Origin: Brachypodius melanocephalos
Lineage: Eukaryota; Chordata; Aves; Passeriformes; Pycnonotidae
Reading direction: 5' to 3'
Assembly (NCBI GenBank): GCA_013398615.1
Contig: VZSR01003807.1
Span: 10,481,816-10,545,815 of the forward strand
DNA length: 64,000 bases
Each line of letters opens with the position of its first letter. The stretch's first letter is position 1. Below the pieces are notes generated by a model that saw nothing but the letters and a program-made list of their open reading frames with translations, was not told the origin of the DNA and made no database searches. Below, one piece after another: positions 26,476-37,950 of this stretch. The position numbers were made by a program, and so were the translations under genes.

Positions 26476-28840
26476 GTAGGCTGGTGTCAAACGCTTTTAC
26501 CTTGGGGCTAAAAGCCAGTCTGGGTTAGAGCCCTTCCCTCTGCCAGCAATGCACAGCGCTGAGGCCAAGGTTTCTTGGAGAACACCTGCCCCGCTGCTCT
26601 GCAGGTGCTGCCATACGGGGAGGCTCATGGGCTTCATCTCTTGGTACAGGTGAAGCTGGACATTCCCTGCCTTCCTCAGCACCGTTCAGCTGGAAGGAGA
26701 GGGAAGCTGCAGCATAAGCCAGGCATGCCTTACTTTCTTGGATGCAACTACCATAAACAAAAAAGAGGTGTGAAAAGCATGTGCTATCTACAGAAAATGA
26801 TGACATGCTGTTCAAAAAATGGTGGGCCCTGTGAGGATTCTGTTTTTCAAAACAAAATCCTACTGACAAAAAAAAAATTACATATGAAGAAGTGTGTATA
26901 AAATGAAATAATAATTGCTAGCATGGATTTATAATTTTATTATTAAATCATTTCAACTGCCATTATCTTGTCTGAAAGACCTACTGCTGTCTGTGATTTA
27001 GACACTCATATTTAGATTTTTTTAACATGAGTTTTTAATTTTCTTCATTACTGGAAGCATTTGCATGATAACAGGATCCTTGCTTTTAAGAGTTCATCAG
27101 CTCCAGCCACTTAGTTCCCACTTGAAGTCATAATCTTCTGTTTATAATTTCATAATTGTTTGCAGTAGAGGTGATTAAAATATTACAAACATAGTATTAT
27201 TTTGACTTCAGGCACGGAGCAAGCAATAGATGAACACTTTAGGAACAAAGATGATGTTTTCATGTAAATAGCCCAACTAGTACAAAGTAAGGGGAAGAAA
27301 TGAGAATAAGGAACATGTCCAAATGCAATGCTTTTCACTGTTTTCTTTCAGACAGCAACTGTTCTTTGAAACACATGCTTTTCAGAACCTCACATCTTCC
27401 AGTAGAATATTTCTCTCATCTCTTATGAAGTTTTTCTACTACATTAAATGCTTCTAAATGCAAACAAAAAAATTAATTAACGCATTAATTGGCACAACAA
27501 ACTCTCCTATGCATTAATTGGCAGAAAGTTCAGACCTCTTCCAGACAAACATTTGAATTTCACCCTTGCAGAAACTCAAGTCAGTGTGATGGCAGCACGG
27601 AGTGTATTCAGATATTCTAACAGGAGGCACCTAATTTAGGAGCTCATGCTGAGTGTCTGTGTTCCTGCACAGTCTGGACAGCAGGGTCTGAGGGCTCACA
27701 CAGCTCTCTCTGCAGACCCCAGCCACTTGCTGGTGCTTACTGTAAGTGTCCTACTGAGACAGGGACAGGTTTCTCACCATGTAATCTGGCCATATTTCGA
27801 AATTCTGTAGATCTAGGATACGTCAGATGTGTAAGACAACACATTTGGGGTGACTTTTTCCTAAACATGTCCCCTCTTCAGTTGCCAAACTGCAATGCAA
27901 AAGAGTAATGTAATTTTTTATGCTGTTTAAGTTGCTGGATACCAAGAAAATTCATTTCCCTCCCTCTCACAAACCCCAAAGGAACTTGTAATCCAATGAT
28001 AAGTGATTATCTCTTAGAAACATTAAGTACAGAGATATGTGCCACTCTTTTATGCACATAATAATTCATTAAATTCACTAGAAGATGTACTGATTCTGCC
28101 TTTTTATTATTTAAAAAAATATTTTAAAACAATGAGGCGTTTTGGTTTTGCTCCTCAGTCACAGTTTTTTTTCTACATTTATTGCTTCCATGAGAAGAAC
28201 AGGACTGGGAGAATGAAACATTTCCCTGGAAAAAATATCTGTGTTCAGTTTTATATTTGGATAATGCTGGAAAAGTTTTTCTAGAAAAAACTCTGCCTAG
28301 ATAGGCTCTGAGGGATAAGTAATGGGAACTTTTTGTAACACTCTTTGCCTGATGACGCCTTGTCTGAAGGGTGAGAGAGGAGTTCATTAGTCACTCAGAG
28401 GCAAGATATCTGAAGTGTTATCTGCAGGTACCACAATAAAACAAGCTTCTCATGGCTGGTCCCAAGTCATTCCAGGGCCTCCTGAATACAAATTTTGTCA
28501 GATCCAAGTTCCCTGTAAAATGCAAGCTCTGGTGCCTAAATGATGAAAATTCATTCACATAAATCATTCACAGGAACCAATGACTTCAGCAATCAGCTAC
28601 CTCAGAGGGTAAGAAATACCTAAGAAGGAGGTAAAGAAGGACCCTCAGTATCATGGACGAGGACAGTCCTTTATGTGTGAAATCAGAGGCTGAAGAGGCT
28701 GTCTCTGGCAAGGGCAGTGGGTAGGTACCATTGCATCCCCCAAGTTGCCCACCCTCTGACACATCCTGTGGGGACATGGCCTGAATCTCCTCTTGCTCCT
28801 TCCAAATTCAGTCCCCTGGCAGCCTCATTCCTGGTAAGTA
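26476..28840. other. no gene found
   Basis: If the 26.4 kb exon is real this is the start of its first intron. The first 250 bases stay GC-richer, then composition falls back. A spaced 13-base direct repeat lies at 27482-27523. Confidence 0.6.
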
Positions 28841-28977
28841 TTCAAAAAACACGGCTATGGCACCTAAGCACATGGTTTAGTGGTGAACATGGTGGTGGTG
28901 CTGTGTGGGTGGTTGGACTTGATGTCTTAAAACTCTTTTCTGACCTTAGTGATTCTATGATTCTATGATTCTGTGAT
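28841..28977 (+). mobile_element. CR1 LINE, 3'-terminal fragment
   Basis: This is the last part of a chicken-repeat-1 (CR1) non-LTR retrotransposon, 5'-truncated as almost all CR1 copies are. The sequence carries the recognisable CR1 3' UTR: 'catggtttagtggtgaacat', then 'gtggttggacttgatgtctt', then a segment close to the family's usual 'ttttccaacctaaatgattc'. It ends in a short tandem of ATTCTATG units (28951-28977), the 3' hallmark of the family that stands in place of a poly(A) tail. Several substitutions and the imperfect last unit (ctgtgat) show that it is an old, inactive copy. I could not find clear target-site duplications, as expected for CR1. The left boundary is approximate; similarity is lost before about 28841. 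Confidence 0.9.
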
Positions 28978-30845
28978 CTCTGTGCTGGGAAATTCAGTGC
29001 TGGACAATGTCGCCTAAAACTGTAGATAGCTGAAAAAATCCTTTATATTTAGTATTAGTCCTGTACAATTAGTATTAGATTCCTAAATAATTTATTCTTT
29101 CTGAACATAATTGCTTATTCCAGTAAGCTTTGCCTACATTGGTACGATTTTCCAGAAGAAATTTTGTAATTTGAGAAGTTCCAAATTTCATTTTTATAAG
29201 GAAATTCAAAGGAGGGAACTTGAAGAATATTCCTTAAAATAGAAACAATTTTAAGTGAATGATTAAAGGAACAGAATTAAGGCAAAATGAAATAAATGAG
29301 TGAAGGTTCTTAATTCTAAATTTCAAAGACATTTTATGTTGATCTATGTGAGTTGAGGTCCTGGTCTGGGTCCAAAGTTGTTGCTGGTGGAAGCTACTAT
29401 TTAGCTTGGAAATGTGTTCCAAGTTTGGTCAGAATACTTTTTTTTTACCCTCTGGAGAACTTTTCAAAAAGATAGATAGAGAAGAAGAAGAGGTTGATTG
29501 GCCTATATTTCAATAAGATGCCACTTCTGGAAGAGGGACTTTTGGGAAGTAAAGAGAAGCAGAAAGGGGAGAAGACATTCCTTTTCTCACTGTAATTAAG
29601 GAGGGCAGTAGAGTAGTAGCTGTGGCCAGAGATAAAGTTACCTAAGCTTAGATTATAAATTTAGGGGGTAGAATATATTGACTGGAGCTTTTTATGTCAG
29701 AAATACAAAAATGTGCAGCAGCAGCTATTTTGGTTCTCTTTTTTTTTTTTTCTTTTTAAAATATGTCATAAAGTTGATGGTAGTATTTTCAGGTATAATC
29801 ATGCACTAATTAAATACATGTAGAATTTTAAAAGGATGGGCATGTAAGTCTTTTAAAATACTGGTGCATAAGCTAAGACTGTTTTCTTTAAAAAGTACCA
29901 GCTTATAAAAAGAAAAAATGTGCTCTAATTTAGCTGGACAGATTTGCAAAGATCTTTGAAAGTGTGAAAGAAGGGGTAAGAAGGAAATGTCTCCTTTACA
30001 ATCTGTTTATGGCTTTGGGACTGTGCTTTATCTTGACAAATAAGATAAAGATCATTTGACAGGAATCCACTTATTCTTATCTTGCTAGCAACTTAAAAAC
30101 TGAATTATTCATCTTCAGTGTGAAACTCTGTTTTCTATTTTAAATTCAGCTGCCTAGTTCACACCTAGTCTCCACAAAAATGTATCCAATGCAATAAAAT
30201 AAATGTGAAAATTACCTCTGTAAGAGAAGCATTATCAAAAATTATAAGCATTCCATGAATGAAAGAGCTTTAACAAACTAGTAATAAGTCTAATAAACCT
30301 ACAAGAGTTACATAAATGTTTCTCTAGTTTCTTCCTGTAACTTTGAGGTTTGTGGAGAGGTGAGTGAACTCGTGAGCTTTGCTAAATCATGCAGGAATTT
30401 TCCTCTATATGAGAAGTCTATAAGTGATGTCACTTGGGCCACATGAAATTGCAAATATGTGTTAACCTTGGCTGTGTCACATAGGTATGTGAATTAGCAT
30501 GATTGCTGACTGCCAATCCCAGCCCTAAAAATTCCATATTTCAGATGCAGTTGTACCACAAATTTTATTTTTCTAGAAAGATTTGATGAAGACTAATATA
30601 GATTCTGCCTGTGAAAATGTTACATTAATAAAGCAAATAAATAATACAAACCTTTATTTCCGTAATAAAACCTATGCTTTACAAACAAAACATATCTGTA
30701 ATCTATCTTGAGTGCTGTTTAGAACAGATCCAAAATATGAGACCAGACAGTTTAAGAAGAGATCTTTCATGCTTCTTAGTAATTTTGAACCACACAAAGC
30801 TTTTCCTCAAGAATTCATTTTCTCCTGCATACATTTCTATTGCCG
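28978..30845. other. no gene found
   Basis: AT-rich DNA between the CR1 end and the microsatellite. Contains the GATA hairpin (30026) and a T-rich run near 29738-29758. Confidence 0.65.
30026..30050. promoter_or_regulatory. GATA-motif inverted repeat
   Basis: CTTTATCTT (30026-30034) and AAGATAAAG (30042-30050) are a perfect 9-base inverted repeat around a 7-base spacer, each arm holding an AGATAA core. A further CTTATCTT lies near 30076-30083. Such paired cores are bound by GATA transcription factors in vertebrates. Activity here is not shown. Confidence 0.35.
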
Positions 30846-30976
30846 ATTTATCTATATATCTATGTATCTATGTATCTATGTATCTATGTATCTATGTATC
30901 TATATATCTATATATCTGTATATATCTATATATCTATCTGCATATATCTATATATATCTATATATCTATATATATC
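30846..30976. repeat. compound TATC/TATG microsatellite
   Basis: About 130 bases of interrupted four- and six-base units: TATC and TATG alternating (TATCTATG) in the left part, then TATATC and TATA units in the right part. It translates to a meaningless isoleucine/tyrosine-rich string in all frames. It is likely length-polymorphic. Confidence 0.95.
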
Positions 30977-31302
30977 AGTTAAGCATTTGCATCTCTTTTA
31001 TTAAAATCAGTTGGTTAACATATGTAAGGTCAAATGAATCAAGTTAGGAGTCACTATTCTTCAATTCTAGCCACTACTGCTCAAAACTCACTTCCTTGAC
31101 GTATTTGAATGTCTTCAGCTCCACATTTCCCCCCATTTTTTAATTTAATGACACACCTTTGTTAGTGTGTGCATCTGTGTGCAGAGCCAAGGTGAGCAGT
31201 CCTGGCTCAGGAGGGATGTGACCTGGGGACCTCTGAGCAGCTGAGGAGCGATTGTCCTGGGCACGGCATCTGAACAGGAAAGTGGTGGCTCTCTTTCCCG
31301 CT

Positions 31303-31370
31303 CCAATAGAAAGGAAACTGATAACAATGGTGTGCTATAAAAAGCAGAGGAACATTCTTCTCTGTCAAGC
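31303..31370 (+). promoter_or_regulatory. candidate TATA-type core promoter
   Basis: A CCAAT box (31303-31307) is followed by a strong TATA element, TATAAAAAG (31336-31344), with the CCAAT about 30 bases upstream of it. A transcription start would be expected near 31366-31370. A SOX-like motif, ATAACAATGG (31321-31330), lies between the two boxes. The downstream 200 bases are more GC-rich than the flanks and contain a CTG run and a GTG|GTGAGG donor-like site near 31587, so the segment could be a short non-coding or 5' UTR first exon. No convincing coding frame follows. TATA-like strings are common in AT-rich DNA, which limits confidence. Confidence 0.3.
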
Positions 31371-34300
31371 AGCCCCACCTCTCTGGCAGTGCTGCTGCTG
31401 CACTGCACTGGCTGGCAACCCCTCCGTGTTTGAACTCTGCCGCTGCTGAATTTCACTTAAAACTGAAAACCACACAAAGGGAGCAGGCGCAGGGAACACC
31501 AAAAAGAAACAAGATGTTCGTTTCCTCGCCTCTTTTGTTTTAGGGATTTTCTTTGTGTCATTGGGAAATAATGATCTAAGTGTGGTGGTGAGGGTTATCT
31601 GCTGTCTGGGCCAATTTTACCTCGTTAAAGAAAGACGAGAATTATGGCAAGATCTTCTGGAAATTCAGAGCAGCCATTCAAAAGCAAAAGTCATACTGGG
31701 ATACAAAATCCCTCCAGTTCCTGCTTCAGTCCATTTTTTAAAAAATGTATTTGAAGCCTGGGGGAAGAATACCATTTAAGAGAGATTTTTCCCTTATGCA
31801 ATGAACCCAACAAGGCCTTATGTATGCTGCAGCAAACTGCAGTACCTGCAGGGTGCTCATCTACCATGAAAGTCTTCTATTATCTCATTCTTTACATGAA
31901 TGAAATGTGAATATAGTTCCTTCTTTCTCAAAAACCATTACACTGATTGGATTGTGTCTGGAAGCAACAGAATGGGGTTTTCCACACAATTATTTTCAAC
32001 AGATTGAAAAGGTATGGCTCTCCTTGTAGGTGCTGATGGAAGGTATTCTGGAGTTTCAAAGACTGTGTGAAAAACAGTAGCTCCAGTAACCTTTAAAAAT
32101 GTTCTAAGTAGAGGGGAAAAAAAGGAAATTTTGAAAGTTGTTAAAAATACATGTTCTTTTATTGTGGAGTTTTCTCTGGAACTCAGTGGCCTTTATTGCT
32201 GCAAGTTATTGCTATTGATTGTAATTAGATCATGAGCTTCACAAATATTCATTCATAATAAAACAAATGACTTGTAATAAAATTAAGAAAATTGTGGTAT
32301 TATTATTGAGAATAAAAATGAAATCTAGCAAGGTGATAGAGTAGTTGCAGAGGAAGCACCAGATATATTTTCTTGGAACTGCTGGCTATATTTGCATCAT
32401 ATAAAACTCTGTTCTGAGAAATCCACATTCTGAATGAAGGACTATAGGCAAGTTTTTAGCTAAACAGTAGCTGTTATCTTATCACAGGAAAAAGATGTTA
32501 AAAAATCGGCTGTTTCACATTATCTGAGGATATGTGTGTGTCCGTGTATCCGTATATGTATGCTTATATACATAGCTATATGTGGATAAATATATTCACA
32601 TGTTTACTGAAGACTTTTAAACTGGTGGAAAATTGAAAGGAGTAGAGGAAAACTTAGTTTGGTTAAAAAGCTGCTCGTTCCCTTTTTCTGCCTCCTTATT
32701 AATCATATCAATATTTTAATTATATCTCCTTCCCTATTTTTTCCTTTGGATTGTCTAAAACCTATTTTCTAATTCAGTCCAGCAGCTCATCTTTTAATGT
32801 CATTTTAACAGACCTTGTCTTGTGTTCATGAAACAGTAAAAGCAAAGGTTTCTCTGTAAAAGAAAATTGTCTTGCTTGCACTGAGTTTTCTAATTACTGT
32901 GTCTGATACCACCATTGAGTGTTTGGAGAATGGGAAAAGAGAGAGGACATAGAGATGGTTATTAATCAGCCCTTACTGGTAATTAAAGCCCTCAGCTTCC
33001 CACTGATTTTTTTTCCTTTCAGTTTTACATACCTTGATGTCAGAGAAAGCAAATGGCAGGAGAAAAATCTCAGCTGCGCACAAGTCACTTATTTTACAAG
33101 CATGAGCATTCCATGACATTACGTGAAGGAGGATGCAGGAGCTGCAAACAGACCTTGTTTTCCCCAGAAGGGTTGTGTGGTAATGTAAGATGGACAAATC
33201 AAGAGACGCATGGCTTCAGCAAAGAACAGCATCACTGAACTCATCAGTAACCTTGGGTTTGCAAATACCTCCTGTGAATTGACTGAATTCTATATTTGCA
33301 AGGATGAGACAAGAACAGAGTCTTTCCTGCTAGGATGATTGTGCAGTTTGTCTACTTTATAAAAAGAGATAGGTTCCCCCCACTATGGACATCTTTTATA
33401 TATGTACCCATGGTCACTGTGAAGGTGACTGCTTGGCGAGAGTGAAAATTTGAATTTATGTAATATTTTCCTGTAGAGTCATGAGATAAGAAGAAGAAGC
33501 TGGGAAGAAATGCTTCTGTATAGAGAGGGAGAATGGCAGGCCACCTTGATGACAATCACCCACAGGGTTGATGCAAGGGCAGGGGAAATGCTCCATTCAT
33601 GACAATTTTCTGCACTTCCTTTTCTTATTTCCCCATTTAAATTATACAGAAGGTCAGCATGTAGTCAGGGCTCTGGTAAAAATTTGCACAAAATTAAATA
33701 TTTGAAGAAAAACTTGGTGGGTGATAAGAAGAGATCAAAGTTTATTAATGCTGGACAAGTATAGATCCCTGCTCTTTAATCTAACAGTAAATTTGATCAC
33801 ATTTCTTTGTTTTACCAGAACTACTTATAGAATGTGAAAGTCTCATGAAATGTACTGCACATCTTCTTTTTCCCCTGCAAGTGTATCAGCAGTTACATTT
33901 TTCATCACCTTCTCATGGGATTATGACACAGTAAAGACAAAGTATGACATGAAAACTAATTTATCTCTAAAAGGAAAAAAGAAGCCAGGCTATTTCCGGG
34001 AAAACACAATTTGAAATGCCACAAAAAATTTAAATGCAATTTATTTAGGTTTTCTTAATACTTTCAAAAGAGAAGAATTAGGCCAAAAAAAATTGCTTAA
34101 CTGTGTGTAGAGGTCATGACAGAATTTATTTTGATCGTGTGATCTCAGAAAATTATTCACCAGTGCTGTGATTTTTTCAAGACAGCTCAATAGAGTGTGA
34201 CTCCCAGTTCCCATTAGAATTTAATGAGAACTGGGCCTGAAAGTCCCCTGGATTCCTTTGAAAATAACCCAGTCCATGATAAAATAACACAATTCTGTGC

Positions 34301-34471
34301 ATCCTTAATTTTTGACGGTTTGTTCGTGACTGGAATATTGATTGCAATGGCTACTGCCAAGCGCAGGGCTCCTATCAGTCTCATCTGTTTTTCCATTATG
34401 TCATAAATAGATCACCCAGCTCAGTAGGTTATACAAATAGACCAGGCTGGACCTCTTGCATGGGTTTGCTT

Positions 34472-34510
34472 AAAAAAAAAAAAAAAAAAACCAAAAACCA
34501 AAAAAAACCC
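34472..34510. repeat. poly(A) tract with CC interruptions
   Basis: Nineteen A's, then CC-separated A runs. I looked for a retrocopy or SINE ending here and found no recognisable body on its left, so I treat it as simple sequence. Confidence 0.85.
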
Positions 34511-35007
34511 CTGCAAGCCTAATAATAACCAAGCATTTAAGTTCCTTGAACAAGTTAATTGTATGAATTTTACATGCTGTCAAATGAGTAACTTCAAAGA
34601 GAAAATAAGGACCAAAGCAAGATCAGGTCCAACAGTAATAATTAGAATCAAGTCAAAAGTAAGCCTGATTGGACAGTTTAAAAAGGTTTGTTCTGTGCAA
34701 GAAACCTGGCAAGTCTGTGGTGCCCAAAATGGGAGTTCAATTAAAGCTTTGGAAAGGCACAAAAATATGCAAGCAGAAACATTTATCCTGCTAAGCTGAA
34801 AATGAATTCAAACTAAAATGAGGACTGAGGTGATTGAATAGGCAACAAGAATAAAGGAAGTGAGTTGTCAAAATAAAATATATTTGGGAATATATTGGCC
34901 AAAGCTTGGCAATTCCTGTCTACCTGCAATCTCAGGGCTGGATTGATTTGGATTTCTGACACCTCAGGGAAGATTTTAGAACTGGTTTATTGAGTTTTGG
35001 GTGTTTT

Positions 35008-35073
35008 CTGCCTTGCCTTGCCTTTTCTCTTTTTCTTTTTCCTCCTCATTTTCTTTCTCTTTTTCTTCTTCTG
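35008..35073. repeat. CT-rich low-complexity tract
   Basis: Three CCTTG units, then a run of CTTTTT/CTCTTT units on the plus strand. Low-complexity sequence without gene content. Confidence 0.85.
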
Positions 35074-35465
35074 GTAATTTAAATAATAACACTACCTACA
35101 AGCCTGTCAGGGGTGAGGACTCCATTGTGTACCCTGTGTGTAGAACCTGCTGTACAACTGCAAAATACAGAAATATAGTTTGTTTCACTCAAACACTTGT
35201 AATAAGGTTGAGATAAGACAAAACTGAGATACAGTAGAAATGAGCGTCCAAGAAGTCGATGGTATATCTAAAAGCACTTTAAAGCAAACTTAAATATCTT
35301 TATGGGGGCTGAAGTCACCCTTCCAAACATAATTGGTGAGACAAAATTGTTCACCCAAGAAGTCAGGAGCTTAAATAAAGCCCCTGTTTACCTGCTGCCA
35401 GAGGGTGCTTTGTTTGTTTTCTTTGAAGCTGTTGCAACAGGAAAATTTTTAGCACCAACTTAGAC

Positions 35466-35508
35466 TGATGAGATGATGCATGGATGATGATGAAGATGAT
35501 AATGATGA
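35466..35508. repeat. imperfect GAT microsatellite
   Basis: GATGAT, GATGAA and GATAAT units, about fourteen triplets with interruptions. Confidence 0.8.
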
Positions 35509-36150
35509 AACTTTCTCCAAAATATCTGGGCTGCCACCAAACAAATTACAAATATACTAGTTGGAAAGTACAACGATTACATAATGTCTTAGCATGGCAG
35601 ATGTTAAATTGACCTTCTGAAACCAAACGAAAGATGAAAGACAGATGGGGATTTATGATGAATGAACCTGACATGGTGTCAAGAACCTTGTATCTGATGG
35701 ATGCTTTTGGATGGACATTGATGGGTGACAAGGGTGAGTTATGGAACTTCAGAACACTGTTTTCCAGTAAAATTTTATTTAGATTCTATAGACTTGAATA
35801 GAGATAGTGGCTGCAAAGTGGAAGATTAGTTTCTAGCTGTGACTTAGCTCTAATTATTTATAATACTGTGTTGGACTGAGGGCAATGGTTCAGGAACAGG
35901 TTCAAGAAGAATAGTTGAATTTTCACCTGTATCATGGAATGAATGTCACAAAATATGAAACATTCTGCAGCACTTTGAACATGTTCAGAAATCATTCCAG
36001 AAAGTCTTGTTTTTCTTAACAAAGGCCATTTCTCCCTTTTCAGAAGACATACTCCCGTGATCATTAACAGTCAATGTCAAGTTTCCAGTTTGAAATTTCA
36101 GTTTGAGCTTCTGAGGATCCATTTAACTAGTAGCAATTTTACATATGTGG

Positions 36151-36197
36151 ATTTTAAATTTTTAAATTTTTTTAAAATTTTTAATTTTTTTTAACTT
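36151..36197. repeat. AT-only low-complexity stretch
   Basis: Nearly pure A and T with repeated TTTAAA and AAATTTTT blocks. An AT-rich, easily melted segment without other features. Confidence 0.82.
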
Positions 36198-37736
36198 ATC
36201 TCGTGTGTGAAAATGGTTCTGATCTTGTAAGGGGCTGTGTGAAGGCAGGCTCTGACACCAGAGACAGCCACTGATGTACTCAGGAAGGCTTCGTGCAGAT
36301 GGAAAGGTCAAGCTGCACAAAACAGCTTGCAGGTCCAGAGGCCTGATGGCAAATATTCTTAGCTTAGACCAAACCCAAAAAATGTAGTAAGGCATTTAGG
36401 ATGAGACCCAGCAAAAATTGATAAAGGCTTTGTATGGGACAGTATAACATCAGCTAGGAGCAGGCATGAGTCAGAGTAGCACTAACTTCTTAAAATACTG
36501 CTCTGTGACATTAGCAAGAGCAGCTTTAAAGTTGAAATGATCCCCCTCTGTTAGCTTTACCTCTAAACACTGCCCCGTCTCTTTGAGCAGACAATACTGA
36601 ACTGAGCAGAGGGGACTCTAACAGCTAAAATACCCATTTTGTTTTCCAGCAGAAACATTTATTTGTGTTTGGACCCTGGAAATACTGTAGCTCTCTTTTG
36701 ACACTCTCAAGGAATGATGCAATTTCTCTTTCTTCAGTTATTTACTTGTGAAAGCCCCAGAGCATGTTTGTGTGCAGTGTAATTTGAACAATGGTTAATG
36801 CTGCATTGTTGACTTCTCTACAAAACCTGTACCTGAATACATGCATAGATATTGCATTTAAAGAAATAAATTAAAGTAGAGTTTAAAAGTTCAGTCTCAG
36901 GATAAAACAGACTTTCAGAATCTTCAGCTGCCCACACCTAAACAGTGCCAGCTGAAGGACAATCTCTTTGGCTTGCAGTTATGTGATACCACAGAAAAAC
37001 AAAAAAGGTAGATGGAGATATTATAAGGCGACCAGCATAATCTTATTTCTAAAAATAATTATGCCACAACTGCAGACAGTAGCAATGAAAGAAAGTTCTT
37101 TATGCCTAGCTTGATTCACCTCAACTTACTATAGACACCCAGAACTGAGTCTGTTTGAAATGAAAAGATGTGGAAGAGGAGCATGTGTGAAGATGAGGAA
37201 CAGCCCTAAAACTGTGGACAGCATATCCTCAGCAAAACTAATACAGGCACACTGTGAATAATAGAAAGAACGGAGATGGTGTAGGGAGTATAGGTCAACA
37301 CACATAAGGAATATGAGGGCAAAAAAGTGTCAGTTTCCTCTGCTATTTCACAATTTGTGGTTGGAAACATGTTTAGTCACAAATTAAACACTAATGGTTT
37401 ATTAACTATCTACTTCTAGACTCTCATGTCATTATTCATTTCTAGAAGTATCTGATATGATGGTCATTAATGAGTTTTATATTTTTCTAATAGCTTTGCC
37501 AACCCTGTGCTATGACTGCTCCTTTATTGACCTTCTTTTTGTCATATGCATGTGTTTTGATCAACTCTGAATTATTAGCATTTAAATATGCCAGCAGAAT
37601 ATTGAAGTCTCAGAATACAATATTGTTTGTAATAAAATCATTAATGTGATAAGATGCAGATCAAAAGGAGAGTACACCAAAGAGAATACAAATGATACAA
37701 TACTGAATTAATATGAAAAGATGAAACGCATTTAAC

Positions 37737-37770
37737 AATAAGCTTCCACTAATGTATTAGTGAGCTTATT
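37737..37770. repeat. perfect-stem hairpin (15 bp with 2-base bulge)
   Basis: AATAAGCT pairs with AGCTTATT and CACTAAT pairs with ATTAGTG. A TC bulge lies on the left arm and a GT forms the loop. CATT and AATG flanks (37729-37732, 37771-37774) can add four more pairs after a four-base asymmetric loop. It is too short for a typical microRNA precursor. Confidence 0.85.
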
Positions 37771-37925
37771 AATGACAAAATTTCTAAAACATATAATGGA
37801 AAGTCAAATAAGGAGCATTTCCCATAATATAAATATGTGCCAAAATTAGACAATATAAAGATTGGTTTGGTATTTTTTTTAAAAAAAACCTGTCAAATTT
37901 ACTAATTTGTCAAAAGCATGAGTTT

Positions 37926-37950
37926 ACATATATATATATATACATATATA
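37926..37950. repeat. TA/CA dinucleotide repeat
   Basis: An ACATATATATAT-type run of about 25 bases with one CA interruption. Confidence 0.85.

Noticed and set aside
30674..31047. Isoleucine/tyrosine-rich ORFs of about 100 codons
   Set aside because: They are translations of the TATC/TATG microsatellite and carry no coding signal.
33023..33185. Strong acceptor-like site followed by a donor-like site on the plus strand
   Set aside because: All three frames are interrupted between the sites, so no coding exon is supported; a non-coding exon cannot be excluded.
34472..34510. Poly(A) as the tail of a processed pseudogene or SINE
   Set aside because: No recognisable gene, SINE body or target-site duplication lies next to it.
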